A program made the position numbers and the translations under genes. DNA of 64,000 nt from contig QAOA01008219.1 of the NCBI GenBank assembly GCA_003255065.1, forward strand, positions 135,501 through 199,500, written 5' to 3'. This DNA is from Cercis canadensis (taxonomy: Eukaryota; Streptophyta; Magnoliopsida; Fabales; Fabaceae). The first letter of the stretch is position 1. Each line of letters starts with the position of its first letter. The notes beneath the pieces were generated by a model that was not told the DNA's origin, made no database searches, and was given only the letters and a program-made list of their open reading frames with translations. Shown one piece after another: positions 1 to 10,664 of this stretch.

Positions 1-595
1 TATATTTTTTTGTTGCCATTCAATAAAGCAATTAGTCAATGAGGTGTTTCATACGTGGGTTTATTTTCTGATTTGCTTTTGGGGTGTTAGAATTAAGAAA
101 TCTTGAAAACTAAATTTTCATAACAAAATCATGCTTAGTAATTTTTTTTGAATTTAAATTATCAAGAAATCGATAACTATAATGAGTTTTAAGATTTTAT
201 ATATCAAATGCCTTCTAAAGGTATCAATTTATATGTATGTCATTAGAAAATTTATTGCTTAATTTAGAAAAAAATATTTAAGACAATCTTCGAAAAGAAA
301 TTTGCCTTAATTTTTTTTTTCTTTTGGTGATTCTCCCTTATTGCTTTTCCAACGGAAAGAGAACAAGTGCAAAAGACATAACCTTGGTAGAATGACATAG
401 ATTAATAATCTTAAAAACCTATGTATACATTAACACTGATATCTGCTTGGATAGAATGAGTCTCAATGAAGGGACATATTCAACCAAGATCATTAACACA
501 AATCATCATCGAGTGAATTATGCAAGATGGTAATCATCATTGGAGATCAATGAATTATGGAAGATGCTAATCATCATCCAGTAATGTCAGCATAA
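1..595. other. AT-rich flank without recognisable gene
   Basis: No convincing ORF or repeat is visible in this stretch. A short repeated phrase, 'aatcatcatc' with neighbouring 'gtgaattatg' or 'atgaattatgg', recurs near 500-580. It is too degenerate to call more than local low-complexity sequence. The last five bases before position 601 (TTAAC) are the left target-site duplication of the element that follows. Confidence 0.5.
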
Positions 596-600
596 TTAAC

Positions 601-2034
601 TGTTGAGTGAGTTTTATACTCACTCTTTAGGTGTCCTTTACTTAAGTATTTAGTTAGTTTTTGACGATTAATTGCCATTTAATGGGATTTCTATGTTAAA
701 TTGTAGGTTCCATGGATTAAAGTGAAGAAATGAAGATTTTGAGAAGATTTGGGATAGAATCTAAGGGTCATGGTGCCCAAGAAGCAGAGCCGCAACCCCC
801 GAAGCATTAGAATGGAGGACTTGGATAGAAGCTCAGCACCGCACCCTTCAAGATTTAGAGTCGTGGTGCTCAAACTCTTATGGGACCAGAGGCTAAGAGT
901 CGCGGCGCCAAGAAAGTAGATCCGCGGCGCCCGTAAGAAAGGAAAACCAGTGTACTGACCAAAGACCCAAGGCCGCGGTGCCCATAAACTAGGCCCGCGG
1001 CGCCCGCGCGTACAAAGAAGCACAATCTTGTTCAAGAGATACAGGGTTGCGGTGCCTAATACCCAGGGCTGCAGTGCTCGTACCTATTTTTGTATATGTG
1101 GCTTTAATTCTTTCAGCTTATAGGGCTTTCTTGTGGGAAGTATAAAAGGGGAATCTTAGGAAATTATGGGGATTCGTTCTTAGACACTTTTGATAGCAAA
1201 AAGGAGGCAAAGCAAGGATTGAAGAGAGGAGAGTCGAAGCTAATTCGATCTTCAAACCAGATTTTTTCTTCTTTTGCCCTTGAACCATGTCTAGATTTTA
1301 TTCTTTCTTGTTTTCTTCTTCTATGATGATCTAATTTTCTTATCTAGGGCTATGATGTAGGCTAATTAGGACCAATTGTAATTCCTTATGAACTGAATTC
1401 CAGAATTATCTTTTCAATTTGAGTGTTTATCTCCTCACTTAATGATTCTGATTGTCTGGCCAATAATTAGATGATTAGTTAATCACAATGAGACCGGAGG
1501 GAGAATTGTGTGTTAAGTTCCTTGGGATAAATATCATGAGTTGCATGGAGGATAGGAATATACCTTCATGGCTCATGTAATCAGTTAAAAAGATCCACAA
1601 ACCCTAATGAATTCATAATTATTGTAACTCGTTTAGGGATATACAGGGTTAGTAATTAGGGATATTTACACTAGACCTTGGGAGAGGCTAGTGAATGAAT
1701 TAGGGAATCTTGATTAACAATTAGGAAGATAAATTGGAATTAATGGATTAAGGAATGAGAGCTAGAAGTAATTATGGTGAAATCAGAACCCTAGGTGTTT
1801 TTCTCTTGATTATGCTATCATTTTGTTGGTTTAATTTGATATTTTACTGGTTTAGTTTGTTTTCATTATATTTTAAGTTTTTTCTTGAAAATGTCTACAT
1901 ATTGATTGATTAGAAAAAATTAAGATTAACCAAATTTTGGTAGTTGATACGTTAGTCCTCGTGAGAATGATACTCTATCTCTTCTTATTACTTGGAAATG
2001 ATAACGTACACTTGCATTGAGATTTTTCACAAGT
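601..2034 (+). repeat. 5' LTR of Athila-like element 1
   Basis: It starts TGTTGAG and matches the 3' LTR along its length. A clear difference is an extra block of about 22 bp near 970-1010, which accounts for 1434 versus 1412 bp. The 3' LTR ends CACAACA. Here the aligned end reads CACAAGT, so the last two bases have diverged. A short perfect hairpin (stem GAGTGAGT/ACTCACTC, loop TTTAT) lies four bases inside the left end. The U3 part holds repeated CpG-rich motifs of the GCCGCGGCGCC type between about 770 and 1075. Confidence 0.88.
1141..1147 (+). promoter_or_regulatory. LTR TATA box
   Basis: TATAAAA follows the CpG-rich motif block and sits at the same relative place in the 3' LTR (19838-19844). 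It is the likely RNA polymerase II TATA box at the U3/R boundary. Confidence 0.6.
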
Positions 2035-2037
2035 TTT

Positions 2038-2055
2038 TGGCGCCGTTGCCGGAGA
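2038..2055 (+). other. Primer-binding site, tRNA-Asp type
   Basis: TGGCGCCGTTGCCGGAGA begins three bases after the aligned LTR end. It is complementary to the 3' end of plant tRNA-Asp apart from one mismatch (GGAGA for GGGGA). This priming site is characteristic of Athila/Tat-type gypsy elements. Confidence 0.85.
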
Positions 2056-2149
2056 CTAATTTGTTATCAATACCGATACTCAGTGATCTTGATTTTAGTC
2101 TAATCGTTTATCATTCACAGATTTATTTAAGTGCATTACTTGCTGCCAC

Positions 2150-2909
2150 TTGCAGGAATTCTCTTTGTGTATGAGAAAATTTGGAAGTAGCTCTCTAATT
2201 CCTTTGGATTCTGAGATAGAAAAGACTTGTCGAAGGAATAGAAAGGCAAGAGAAGAGTTTACCAGACTTTTGATAGACACAATGGCAGACGAAAATCCTC
2301 CGAAGACACTCCGTGATTATGCTCTACCTTCAGTCACAAACACCACTTCTGGTATAAGGCGACTGACTATTGAAGCAAATTCCTTTGAGATTAAAGCAGC
2401 TATAATCCACATGGTCTAGTCAGCCCCGTTCAGTGGTTTAGAGAATGAAGACCCTCATGCTCATATTTCTGAGTTCGTGGAGATATACGATACCTTCAAG
2501 CACAACTGGGTTAGTAATGACATCATTCGCCTCCGACTTTTTCGATTCTACTATGGGATAAAGCTATGTCTTGGCTTCAGTCATTACCAATAGGGACCAT
2601 CACCACCTGGGACATTTTGGCACAAAAGTTTTTGGCCAAATTCTTCCCACCTGCTAAGACCACCAGGCTCCGCAATGACATCACCACATTTTATCAATTG
2701 GAAAATGAGTCACTTGAAGAGGCTTGGGAACGATACAAAGAGCTACTTCGAAGATGCCCCCACCATGGACTTCTTGACTGGCTGCAGTTACAAACATTTT
2801 ATAATGGCTTGCTAAATTCCACCAAGACCTTAGTTGATGATGCTGGTGGTGGCTCTTTGATTAGAAAAACATATGAAGATGCTAATGAATCGTTAGAAGA
2901 GATGGCTAC
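2150..2909 (+). pseudogene. gag, N-terminal part, Athila-like element 1
   Basis: The frame opens a little downstream of the primer site. It encodes a capsid-type protein with an Arg/Lys-rich start ('EKTCRRNRKAREEF') and the retrotransposon gag core ('TTWDILAQKFLAKFFPPAKT', 'LENESLEEAWERYKELLRRC'). A TAG at 2417-2419 breaks it, and a frameshift near 2550 separates the first part from the core (2566 onward). It stops at 2909, where the LTR of a second element begins. The five bases before that (GCTAC, 2905-2909) would be its target duplication. A gag continuation of the same family appears at 9079. The gag core normally forms the virus-like particle in the cytoplasm; this copy cannot. Confidence 0.8.
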
Positions 2910-3117
2910 TGATACTTGTCTTTTAGGACTATAAAATCTATGCTTTAATACTGAATTCTTACCTGCATTGTGAGCAAATCCTCTCTAAACATGGTGTTTA
3001 ATCCATAAATTGGCTTTGATAGGTACAAATAGGGGTAATCAGGAAATGAGAAGAATCTGGAAGCAATCCATGGAGAAAATGGCAAGGAAAGCAGCCTTAC
3101 ACCAAGTTTTTAGGTAG

Positions 3118-3506
3118 ACACGGGCAGGAACACGACGGTGTGTACCCCGAGTCTAACATCCAAAGGTTGCTGCTCAAGCTTATGGACAAACACGGCCTCA
3201 GACAAGAACAGACACGACCGTGTTCAAGGCCGTGTTGTTTAAGCAGAGGGTCCAAGAGAAGACTGACCTTGTCTGGAGACAGACACGGCCAAGACCAGAA
3301 CAGACACGGGCATGTGTGAGGTCGTGTTGAACAGGCAGAGTCTACAAAGAAAGGACACGCCCAGAGCAGAGAAGGACACAGACCATGTCTAAGCAACACG
3401 GCCAGGACCAGAGAAGAACACGGGCGTGTTAGAGACCGTGTTCAATGACCATAAATGCAACATAAGTGACACACCCATGTCCAGAAAAGGAACACGGCCG
3501 TGTTCG
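3118..3506 (+). repeat. Array of ACACGGCCGTGT-type palindromic motifs in LTR U3
   Basis: At least a dozen copies of ACACGG or CCGTGT half-sites occur at irregular spacing, some as full palindromes (for example 3491-3504). The block is GC- and CpG-rich inside AT-rich DNA and lies just upstream of the TATA box. The same motifs occur in the solo LTR near 36870-37145. They could be transcription-factor sites or simply a fast-evolving U3 array; the sequence does not decide this. Confidence 0.6.
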
Positions 3507-3542
3507 AGCTATTTCTAACTAAGTGACCTAATTTTGCACAAG

Positions 3543-3549
3543 TATAAAA
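3543..3549 (+). promoter_or_regulatory. LTR TATA box of element 2
   Basis: TATAAAA lies directly downstream of the palindromic motif block. It is the probable polymerase II TATA box of this LTR family. Confidence 0.5.
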
Positions 3550-3650
3550 AAAAATCTGATGCATGTGTCAGGGGAGGCCGTACTTGGGAAGAAAAGGAGC
3601 AGAAGAACTAGAGGAGGAAGGGGAGCAATTGCGACTTGATCGACATAGAG

Positions 3651-3682
3651 TTTCTTCTTCTTCTTCTTCTTCTTCTTCTTTT
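3651..3682 (+). repeat. (TTC)n microsatellite
   Basis: About ten TTC units lie in the transcribed part of the LTR, between the TATA box and the LTR end. Confidence 0.9.
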
Positions 3683-4664
3683 CATCTCATGTTGAACTTT
3701 ACCTATTTGCTTTTATTGAATTCAAGTATGAGTAGCTAAATTCTTAGTGTTAGGGGTTTGATGTAATTCAATTGCAATGAGGTTTCAAGATTGAATAAAC
3801 TTGTTTTAGTACAACTCCTTTTGTTGAATGGAATTTACTGTTATTAATGCCTTTAAATGCTTAGCTACCATTTGAATGGTTAAAATATTCATTTCGATAC
3901 TAGAAATAGTAAGATCCGAATGTGCTCTATAAATTCTGTCCTAAATTGAGTTAATCTAGGAATAGATAACTTCGTTTAGGTGGTATTAGATTAATTTCCT
4001 AGAACCTAATCACCTAGATTAATTAGTTGTGTCAAGGAATTGGACAAGTAATTGGTATAGGGAGGATTGTTTCACCAAGGAATTGGGTTCAATCACATTA
4101 AGGAAATAAACCGACAACAAAGGAATTGTAACTGAAATAAGTAGTTCAGTATTGTTTTTGAGATTACCTTGTCTATGAGGTAATCGAATTTGTAAGTGAA
4201 TGAAATCAACCCCTAACCTTTCTCCTTCTTATTATCAATATCACATTTAAATTGTTTTTGAAAGACTGTTTACTTAATTGTTCGAGTTTTATTACTTAGT
4301 TAATTGCAGCTGCTCATCTTTGGGCTGCCTTCAATCCAAAGTGTTATCTTTTCCAAATAGAACTGGAATTGGTGAAATTAGTAGTTGCTAGCCATAATCC
4401 TCGTGGGAATGATACTTTACTTATCATTATATTACTTGTGTGACCCAGTATACTTGCCGGAAAAAGTCCCATCNATTACTTAGTTAATTGCAGCTGCTCA
4501 TCTTTGGGCTGCCTTCAATCCAAAGTGTTATCTTTTCCAAATAGAACTGGAATTGGTGAAATTAGTAGTTGCTAGCCATAATCCTCGTGGGAACGATACT
4601 TTACTTATCATTATATTACTTGTGTGACCCAGTATACTTGCCGGAAAAAGTCCCATTAAGTTTT

Positions 4665-4682
4665 TGGCGCCGTTGCCAGGGA
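4665..4682 (+). other. Primer-binding site of element 2, tRNA-Asp type
   Basis: TGGCGCCGTTGCCAGGGA lies six bases after the LTR end. It matches the complement of plant tRNA-Asp apart from one base, and is the same primer choice as element 1. Confidence 0.85.
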
Positions 4683-4825
4683 TTAACGGTATTTAAGCAA
4701 TATTAATAGTAACTAGTTAGGTCCTAATTTGGATTTTGAAATTCTTGTTAGTAAATCTGGTTCAAATATTTTATCTGCTGTTAACTTGTTTCTCTTAATT
4801 GCTTATCCTACTTTAATCTTGGTGT

Positions 4826-6300
4826 ATGCGAGGTACTCTCAATTCCAGCTCATTAGCTTTTGATCCTGAGATTGAGAGAACAACTCGAAGACTTCACAAG
4901 CAAGCTAGAAAGGCAAGACAAGCACAACCGACAGTCATGGCAGAACAAAACCAGAATCCTCCAGTGAACAATAATGACAATGGAGCTGCACAAAACCCTC
5001 CACCTCGGACGCTCATGGAGTATTCCATCCCAACAGCCGCAGGATGTGGAGCGAGTATAACAAGACCACCAGTTCAAGCCAATCACTTTGAACTCAAACC
5101 AGCTCTGCTTCAGCTAGTACAACACAATCAGTTCAGTGGAAGTGTGCTAGAAGATCCAAATGGACACATAGCAAACTTTCTGCAGATTTGTGACATGGTG
5201 AAGTTGAATAGGGTCAGTGATGATGCAATTCGACTCAGGCTCTTTCCTTTTTCTGTGCGAGATAAGGCCAGAAGCTGGTTGGATTCTCAACCAAGGGGCA
5301 ACATCACCACTTGGTCAGATTTGGTGAATAAGTTTCTCGCTCGGTATTTCCCTCATTCTAAATCAGCAAGGTTGAGGACAGAAATTACTTCATTCCGCCG
5401 ACAAGATAAAGAATCGTTAAGTGAGGCTTGGGAGCGGTACAATGATATACTGAGGAGATGCCCATATCACTCTTTTGAATTTTGGATCTAAATCCAGAGT
5501 TTTTACAATGGTATGCTTCCTCACACAAAGATAAATGTAGATGCTGCAGCAGGAGGAGCTGTGAATTATAAAACTCTGGAGCAAGCCTGGGACTTGTTTG
5601 AGAGGATGGCTTGTAATGACTACCAGAGTCAAGGAGAGAGATCCATAGTCAAGAGAGGTGTGATGGAAGTCGGGGCACTAGATGCACTATTAGCTCAGAA
5701 TAAGTTATTATCACAACAGGTGGCTGAGCTTTCCAAGAAGTTTGAGACTGTTAACGTGAATGCAGTCAACTTTTCTCCACCAGTGTGTGACTTCTGTGCA
5801 GGGAACCATGTTAATGGAGAGTGTCCGGGCAACATGTTTGGTCCGCCAGTGTCTCAAGAGCAAGTGAACTATATGGGAAACCCTCCAAGACAGCAAAATA
5901 ATCCTTATGCTCCTACATACAATTCGGGGTGGCGGAATCACCCAAATTTCTCATGGGGTAATCAAGGAAATCAAGGGGGTTCCCACACACCCAATTACTT
6001 ATATCAATCCCCATAACAGTCAACTCAAGGTCAGGCTTCACAATCTCAAACCAATGAGAAGAGTCCTTCTTTGGAGAATGCACTAGAGAAATTGACCACT
6101 CAAACCTCGACTTTCATTCAGAAAACTGCAACGTTTATGGAGAAAACCAGGAGCGGGTTCAGAAATCAAGATGCATCAATTCGGAAGTTGGAAACTCAAG
6201 TGGGACAGATAGCGAGACAATTGGCAGACAGACCTCAAGGCTCCTTACCCAGTGATACAATTCCAAATCCTAAGAAGCATGTGAAGGCCATAACTACAAG
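4826..6300 (+). pseudogene. gag of nested element 2
   Basis: A single frame encodes an Athila-type gag: a basic N-terminus, a Pro/Asn-rich linker, the retrotransposon gag core (around 5230-5470), and a CCHC-like zinc knuckle ('CDFCAGNHVNGEC', near 5788-5826, spacing C-X2-C-X3-H-X4-C). A Gln/Asn/Gly-rich tail follows. The same frame continues into the protease. Two in-frame TAA stops (5489-5491 and 6014-6016) interrupt it with no frameshift, so it is only lightly damaged. The capsid and nucleocapsid functions are inferred from family knowledge. Confidence 0.85.
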
Positions 6301-7513
6301 GAGTGAAAAAGTGCTTAAGCCCATCCCAAGACAAGAACCACCAGAAGAGGAAGATGGTAAGGTCACTAGGACAAATGGGGACACAGCATCTAGCCGTCCC
6401 ATAGAGGCAGAAAGTAGAGAAGAATGCGAGAAATTGACCAGGCCTTGTGCTACAATACCTTCAGTCAAGGTGCATTTTCTTCAAAGGCTCAAGAAACACC
6501 AGGATGAAAAGCCATTCAACAAGTTCTTAGAGGTTTTCAAGAAATTGCAGATAAACATACCTTTTGCTGAAGCACTGGAACAAATGTCATATTATGTTAA
6601 ATTTATGAAGGATCTTCTGACCAATAAAAGAAGAATTGGAGATGATGAGATAGTCATGTTAACTGAGGAGTGCAGTGCTATTCTACAGAGGAAATTGCCT
6701 CCAAAGCTCAAAGATCCTGGAAGTTTCTCCATTTCGTGCACCATTGGAGACATTACTTTTGGGAAGGCGTTATGTGATTTGGGAGCAAGTGTGAGTCTCA
6801 TGCTTTTGTCCATCTTTAAGAAGCTGGGAATTGGTCAAACAAAACCCACCATGATTACGCTTCAACTTGCCGACCGGTCTATCAAACATCCCTACGGTCT
6901 AGTAGAGGATGTCTTGGTTAAGGTAGACAAGTTCATCTTTCTGGTGGATTTTGTTGTTCTAGACATAGAGGAGGATGAAGAGATTCCACTGATCTTGGGA
7001 CGGCCATTTCTAGCTACTGGGAGAGCATTGATAGATGTAGCTGATGGGACTCTGACTCTGAAAGTTCAAGATGAGAAGGTGATTTTCAACGTGTTCAGTG
7101 CGATACAACACCCTATGGAGAAAGAAGAATGCTTCCGCCTGGATATTCTGGACTCTATCATTGCTAGCACGTTCAGGGAGAATCTGACATCTTGTCCTCT
7201 TGAAAAAGTCTTGGTGGATGCAGTGACCATGACTGATTTAGCAAGAGATTCAGCATGCGCGGAACATGTAGCATTATTGGATGCTCTACCATCGTATTCG
7301 ACATCCTCACCACCAAAGCTAGAATATTTAAAAAAGAATGAGAATCAAGAGCAATCTCCAAAAGTTGAGCTCAAGTCACTACCTGTGACTTTGAAGTATG
7401 TCTTCCTTGGTGAGAATAATTCATTTCCCGTTATCATCAATTCTGAATTAACTAAGGTTGAGGAGGAAAAACTATTACGAGTGTTGAGGGAGTATAAGAG
7501 CGCCATTGGTTAG
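6301..7513 (+). pseudogene. Aspartic protease region of element 2
   Basis: It is in frame with gag. The pepsin-like retroviral-type protease core shows the active-site motif DLGAS (6777-6791, 'ALCDLGASVSLM') and the flap-side 'ILGRPFLATGRALIDV' (near 6994-7040). The domain cleaves the Gag-Pol polyprotein. The linker to RT ends at an in-frame TAG (7511-7513) in a position where related copies have Trp ('IGWSIADI' in element 1). Confidence 0.85.
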
Positions 7514-8880
7514 TCGATTGCTGATTTAAAAGGCATTAGTCCATCCTTTTGTATGCACAAGATTCTCATGGAAGAGAACCACAAAGCTGTCGTACAACCC
7601 CAACGGAGATTGAATTTGATCATGAAGGAAGTAGTACGAAAGGAAGTGGTAAAACTCCTAGATGCTGGAGTTATTTACCCCATCTCGGATAGTTCATGGG
7701 TGAGCCCAGTTCAGGTGGTGCCCAAGAAAGGAGGAACAACAATGGTGATGAATGAAAAGAATAAATTAATTCCCACTAGAACGGTCACGGGATGGTGCGT
7801 GTGTATCGACTATAGAAGACTGAATGATGCCACGAGGAAGGACCATTTCCCTCTCCCATTTATAGATCAAATGCATGAGCGCCTNGTATAAGAGCGCCAT
7901 TGGATAGTCGATTGCTGATTTAAAAGGCATCAGTCCATCCTTTTGTATGCACAAGATTCTCATGGAAGAGAACCACAAAGCTGTCGTACAACCCCAAAGG
8001 AGATTGAATTTGATCATGAAGGAAGTAGTACGAAAGGAAGTGGTAAAACTCCTAGATGCTGGAGTTATTTACCCCATCTCGGACAGTTCATGGGTGAGCC
8101 CAGTTCAGGTGGTGCCCAAGAAAGGAGGAACAACAATGGTGATGAATGAAAAGAATAAATTAATTCCCACTAGAACGGTCACGGGATGGTGCGTGTGTAT
8201 CGACTATAGAAGACTAAATGATGCCACGAGGAAGGACCATTTCCCTCTCCCATTTATAGATCAAATGCTTGAGTGCCTAGCCGGTCATGAGCATTATTAT
8301 TTTCTGGACGGGTATTCGGGTTACAACCAGATTGTCATAGCTCCGGAGGATCAGGAAAAGACCGTCTTCACTTGCCCCTATGCAGTTTATGCATATCGAA
8401 GGATGCCATTCAGATTGTGCAATGCCCCGGCCACTTTTCAAAGGTGTATGCTTTCCATATTCTCTGACATGAATGAGAAATTTATAGAAATTTTTATGGA
8501 TGACTTTTCTGTTTTTGGCTCTTCTTATGATATATGCTTGCATAATCTGTCTTTAGTGTTAAAAAGATGCCAATAAACCAATTTGGTTTTGAATTGGAAA
8601 AGTGCCATTTTATGGTGACAGAGGGGATTATCTTAGGACATAAAATTTCTGCCAAGGGGATAGAGGTAGGTAGGGCTAAAGTAGAGGTGATTGAAAAATT
8701 ACCCCCTCCTACTAATGTCAAAGGGGTGCGTAGTTTTTTGGGACATGCTGGCTTTTATAGAAAATTCATCCAGGATTTTTCTAAAATTGCTAAACCTCTG
8801 TGTAACCTACTTGTTAAAGATGAAACTTTTGTTTTCAATACGGAATGTCTGTTAGCTTTTAATACATTGAAGCAAAAGTT
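7514..8880 (+). pseudogene. Reverse transcriptase of element 2
   Basis: RT motifs are clear: 'WVSPVQVVPKKGG', 'CIDYRRLNDATRKDHFPLPF', 'MPFRLCNAPATFQRCM', the catalytic 'FMDDFSVFG' (near 8495) and the connection 'FLGHAGFYRKFIQDFSKIAK'. The stretch 7492-7884 is repeated as 7886-8278 across an N at 7885, so the N-terminal RT motifs appear twice. This is probably an assembly overlap rather than biology. A TAA at 8574-8576 and a nearby one-base loss (near 8595) break the frame. Confidence 0.87.
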
Positions 8881-9078
8881 GATTACTGCCCCTGTGGTGA
8901 TCCCACCTGATTGGGATTTACCTTTTGAACTTATGTGTGATGCTAGTGATATAGCTGTAGGTGCTGTTTTGGGGCCGAGAAAAAATAAGTTATTGCATGC
9001 CATATATGATGCAAGTCATGTGCAAGATTCTGCTCAACTTAACTATGCCACCACTAAAAAAAAGTTGTTAGCTATTGT
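8881..9078 (+). pseudogene. RNase H of element 2, truncated
   Basis: The start of the RNase H domain ('[22 protein letters not shown]', then 'LNYATTKKKLLAIV') follows RT. The first catalytic Asp lies in 'CDASD'. The frame then runs directly into gag sequence of another family ('DDAAGGSLMRKTYED'), so the rest of RNase H is missing. The junction is within a GTT shared by both partners. Confidence 0.85.
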
Positions 9079-9663
9079 TGATGATGCTGCTGGTGGCTCT
9101 TTGATGAGGAAAACATATGAAGATGCTAATGAATCGTTAGAAGAGATGGCTACCAACGCTTATCAGTGGCCTACTGAGAGGTCAACTTCATGGAAGGTAC
9201 TTGGGGTGCATGGGTTGATGCTTTCCCAGCTCTATCTGCTAAAATTGACTTTCTAGCTAAACAGTTAATCATCCAGAATGTCAATGTCATTCACTCACCT
9301 CCGAAGAATTTTGACCATTGTAGTGGCTCTCATATTAGCACAGATTGCCAGGTGGGCAATCCTTTCTCTACATCTCAATCAGAGGAGATAAATTATGTGG
9401 GAAATCATACCAGGTAAAATAATCCCTATTCCAATGCCTACAATCTGGGGTGGAGGAATCACCCAAATTTTTCCTGGAAAATTAACCATTAACCACCTGT
9501 GCAAGGTCTACTTGTGCAAGCAAAGGTTTCCTTCGAAGATGCTCTAGCCCAGTTGACCTTGAATAAAAGTTAGTTCGTGACCCGAACAAATGCGTCCATT
9601 CGTAATCTAGAGGTTCAAATAGGTCAACTCTCCACCTTGCTCACTACCAGACAGTAGGGATCT
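9079..9663 (+). pseudogene. gag, C-terminal part, element 1 family
   Basis: The first 75 bp repeat 2835-2909 with several substitutions. The sequence then continues past the point where element 2 interrupts the first gag copy, into a degenerate zinc-knuckle region ('HCSGSHISTDCQVGN', near 9313-9360) and an Asn-rich tail. Frameshifts and stops (for example the TAA at 9415-9417) are present. Because it starts upstream of the insertion point, it cannot be the simple downstream half of the gag at 2150-2909. Confidence 0.75.
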
Positions 9664-10640
9664 TTGCCCAGTGACACAGAGGTCAATCCTAAAGAACACA
9701 TAAAGGCCATAACTCTTAGCAGTGGTAAGACCGTGGATGAGCCTTCTGAAATTGCCAGGAAGGTGCCCTGTAAGCTAGTCGAGATTGAGGTAAAGGAAGA
9801 TACTCTAGTGGAAACTCTTGTGTCGTCTATTAGGAAAACATCTAAGTTATTCCCAGACAACCCTCCACCATATGTACCACCCTTTCCATTTCCTCAGAGA
9901 TTTCACAAGAAGAAGCTCGATTCACAGTTTTCTAAGTTTTTAGAAGTGTTCAAGAAGCTGCACATCAACATACCATTTGAAGATGCTCTTGAAGAAATGC
10001 CCAGCTACGTCAAGTTCATGAAAGGCATCTTGTCTAACAAAAGGAAGTTGGAAGACTTCGAGACTATTGCACTTACTGAGGAGTGCAACACCATTCTTCA
10101 AAAGAAACTGCCACATAAATTAAGAGATTTAGGGAGCTTTACTATCCCGTGTACTATTGGTGATTCTTTTTTCGGTAAGGCTCTTTGTGATTTAGGTCCT
10201 AGTATTATTCTCATGTCTTTGTCTATTTACAGGAAACTTGGTCTTGGTGAAGCGAAGCCTACCACAGTCTCATTATAGTTTATTGACCGATCCATTAAAT
10301 ATCCAAGGGGTGTCATTGAAGATGTGCTAGTCAAGGTGGACAAGTTCATTTTCCCTGCTGATTTTATTGTATTAGACATGGAGGAAGACAAAGAAATCTC
10401 AATTATTCTTGGTCGACCGTTCTTAGCTACTAGGAGGATTCTAATTGATGTACAGAAGGGCCAATTAATTTTGAGGGTACAAGATGAGGAGGTATCTTTC
10501 AACGTTTTCAAGGCCATGAAGTACCCCTTTGATGGTGATAGTTGTTTCAGAATTGACGTCATTGATGAGTACCAGAGACTTTGTCCAAGCCACTAGTCCT
10601 ATAGAACCACTTGAGGGGTGTTTGTTTGGTAGTTCTAGTC
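9664..10640 (+). pseudogene. Aspartic protease region, element 1
   Basis: It resembles the element 2 protease domain: 'FSKFLEVFKKLHINIPFEDA', the active site 'CDLGPSIILMS' (Ala replaced by Pro after Gly), and 'IILGRPFLATRRILIDV'. A TAG at 10276-10278 follows 'KPTTVSL' and splits the domain. The later part reopens at about 10279. Confidence 0.83.
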
Positions 10641-10664
10641 ATGATCATCTAGAGATTCGGGCAT

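Larger units (their letters stand above)
2910..4658 (+). repeat. 5' LTR of nested element 2
   Basis: The left end TGATACTTG mirrors the end of the minus-strand solo LTR at 35912-37353, which fixes the boundary. The right end reads CCCATTA where the solo copy gives CCCATCA, a C-to-T change typical of methylated-CpG-poor decay. The apparent length of 1749 bp is inflated: 4291-4473 and 4475-4657 are the same 183 bp on either side of an N, so the real LTR is nearer 1.57 kb. Confidence 0.85.
2910..9078 (+). mobile_element. Nested Athila-like element 2, 3'-truncated
   Basis: It begins with an LTR of a different family (TGAT...ATCA termini) inserted into gag of element 1. It then runs through a tRNA-Asp primer site, gag, protease, RT and the start of RNase H. 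It ends abruptly at about 9078, where the RNase H frame fuses to a gag fragment of the element 1 family. The rest of RNase H, integrase and the 3' LTR are absent. A solo LTR of the same family lies at 35912-37353 on the other strand. Two assembly joins (4474, 7885) fall inside. Confidence 0.82.

Noticed and set aside
770-1075. CRISPR-like array of short GC-rich repeats
   Set aside because: Spacing is irregular, repeats are degenerate and the DNA is plant LTR sequence.
7492-8278. Biological tandem duplication of RT
   Set aside because: The copies are near-identical and meet at an N, matching two other N sites with the same pattern.
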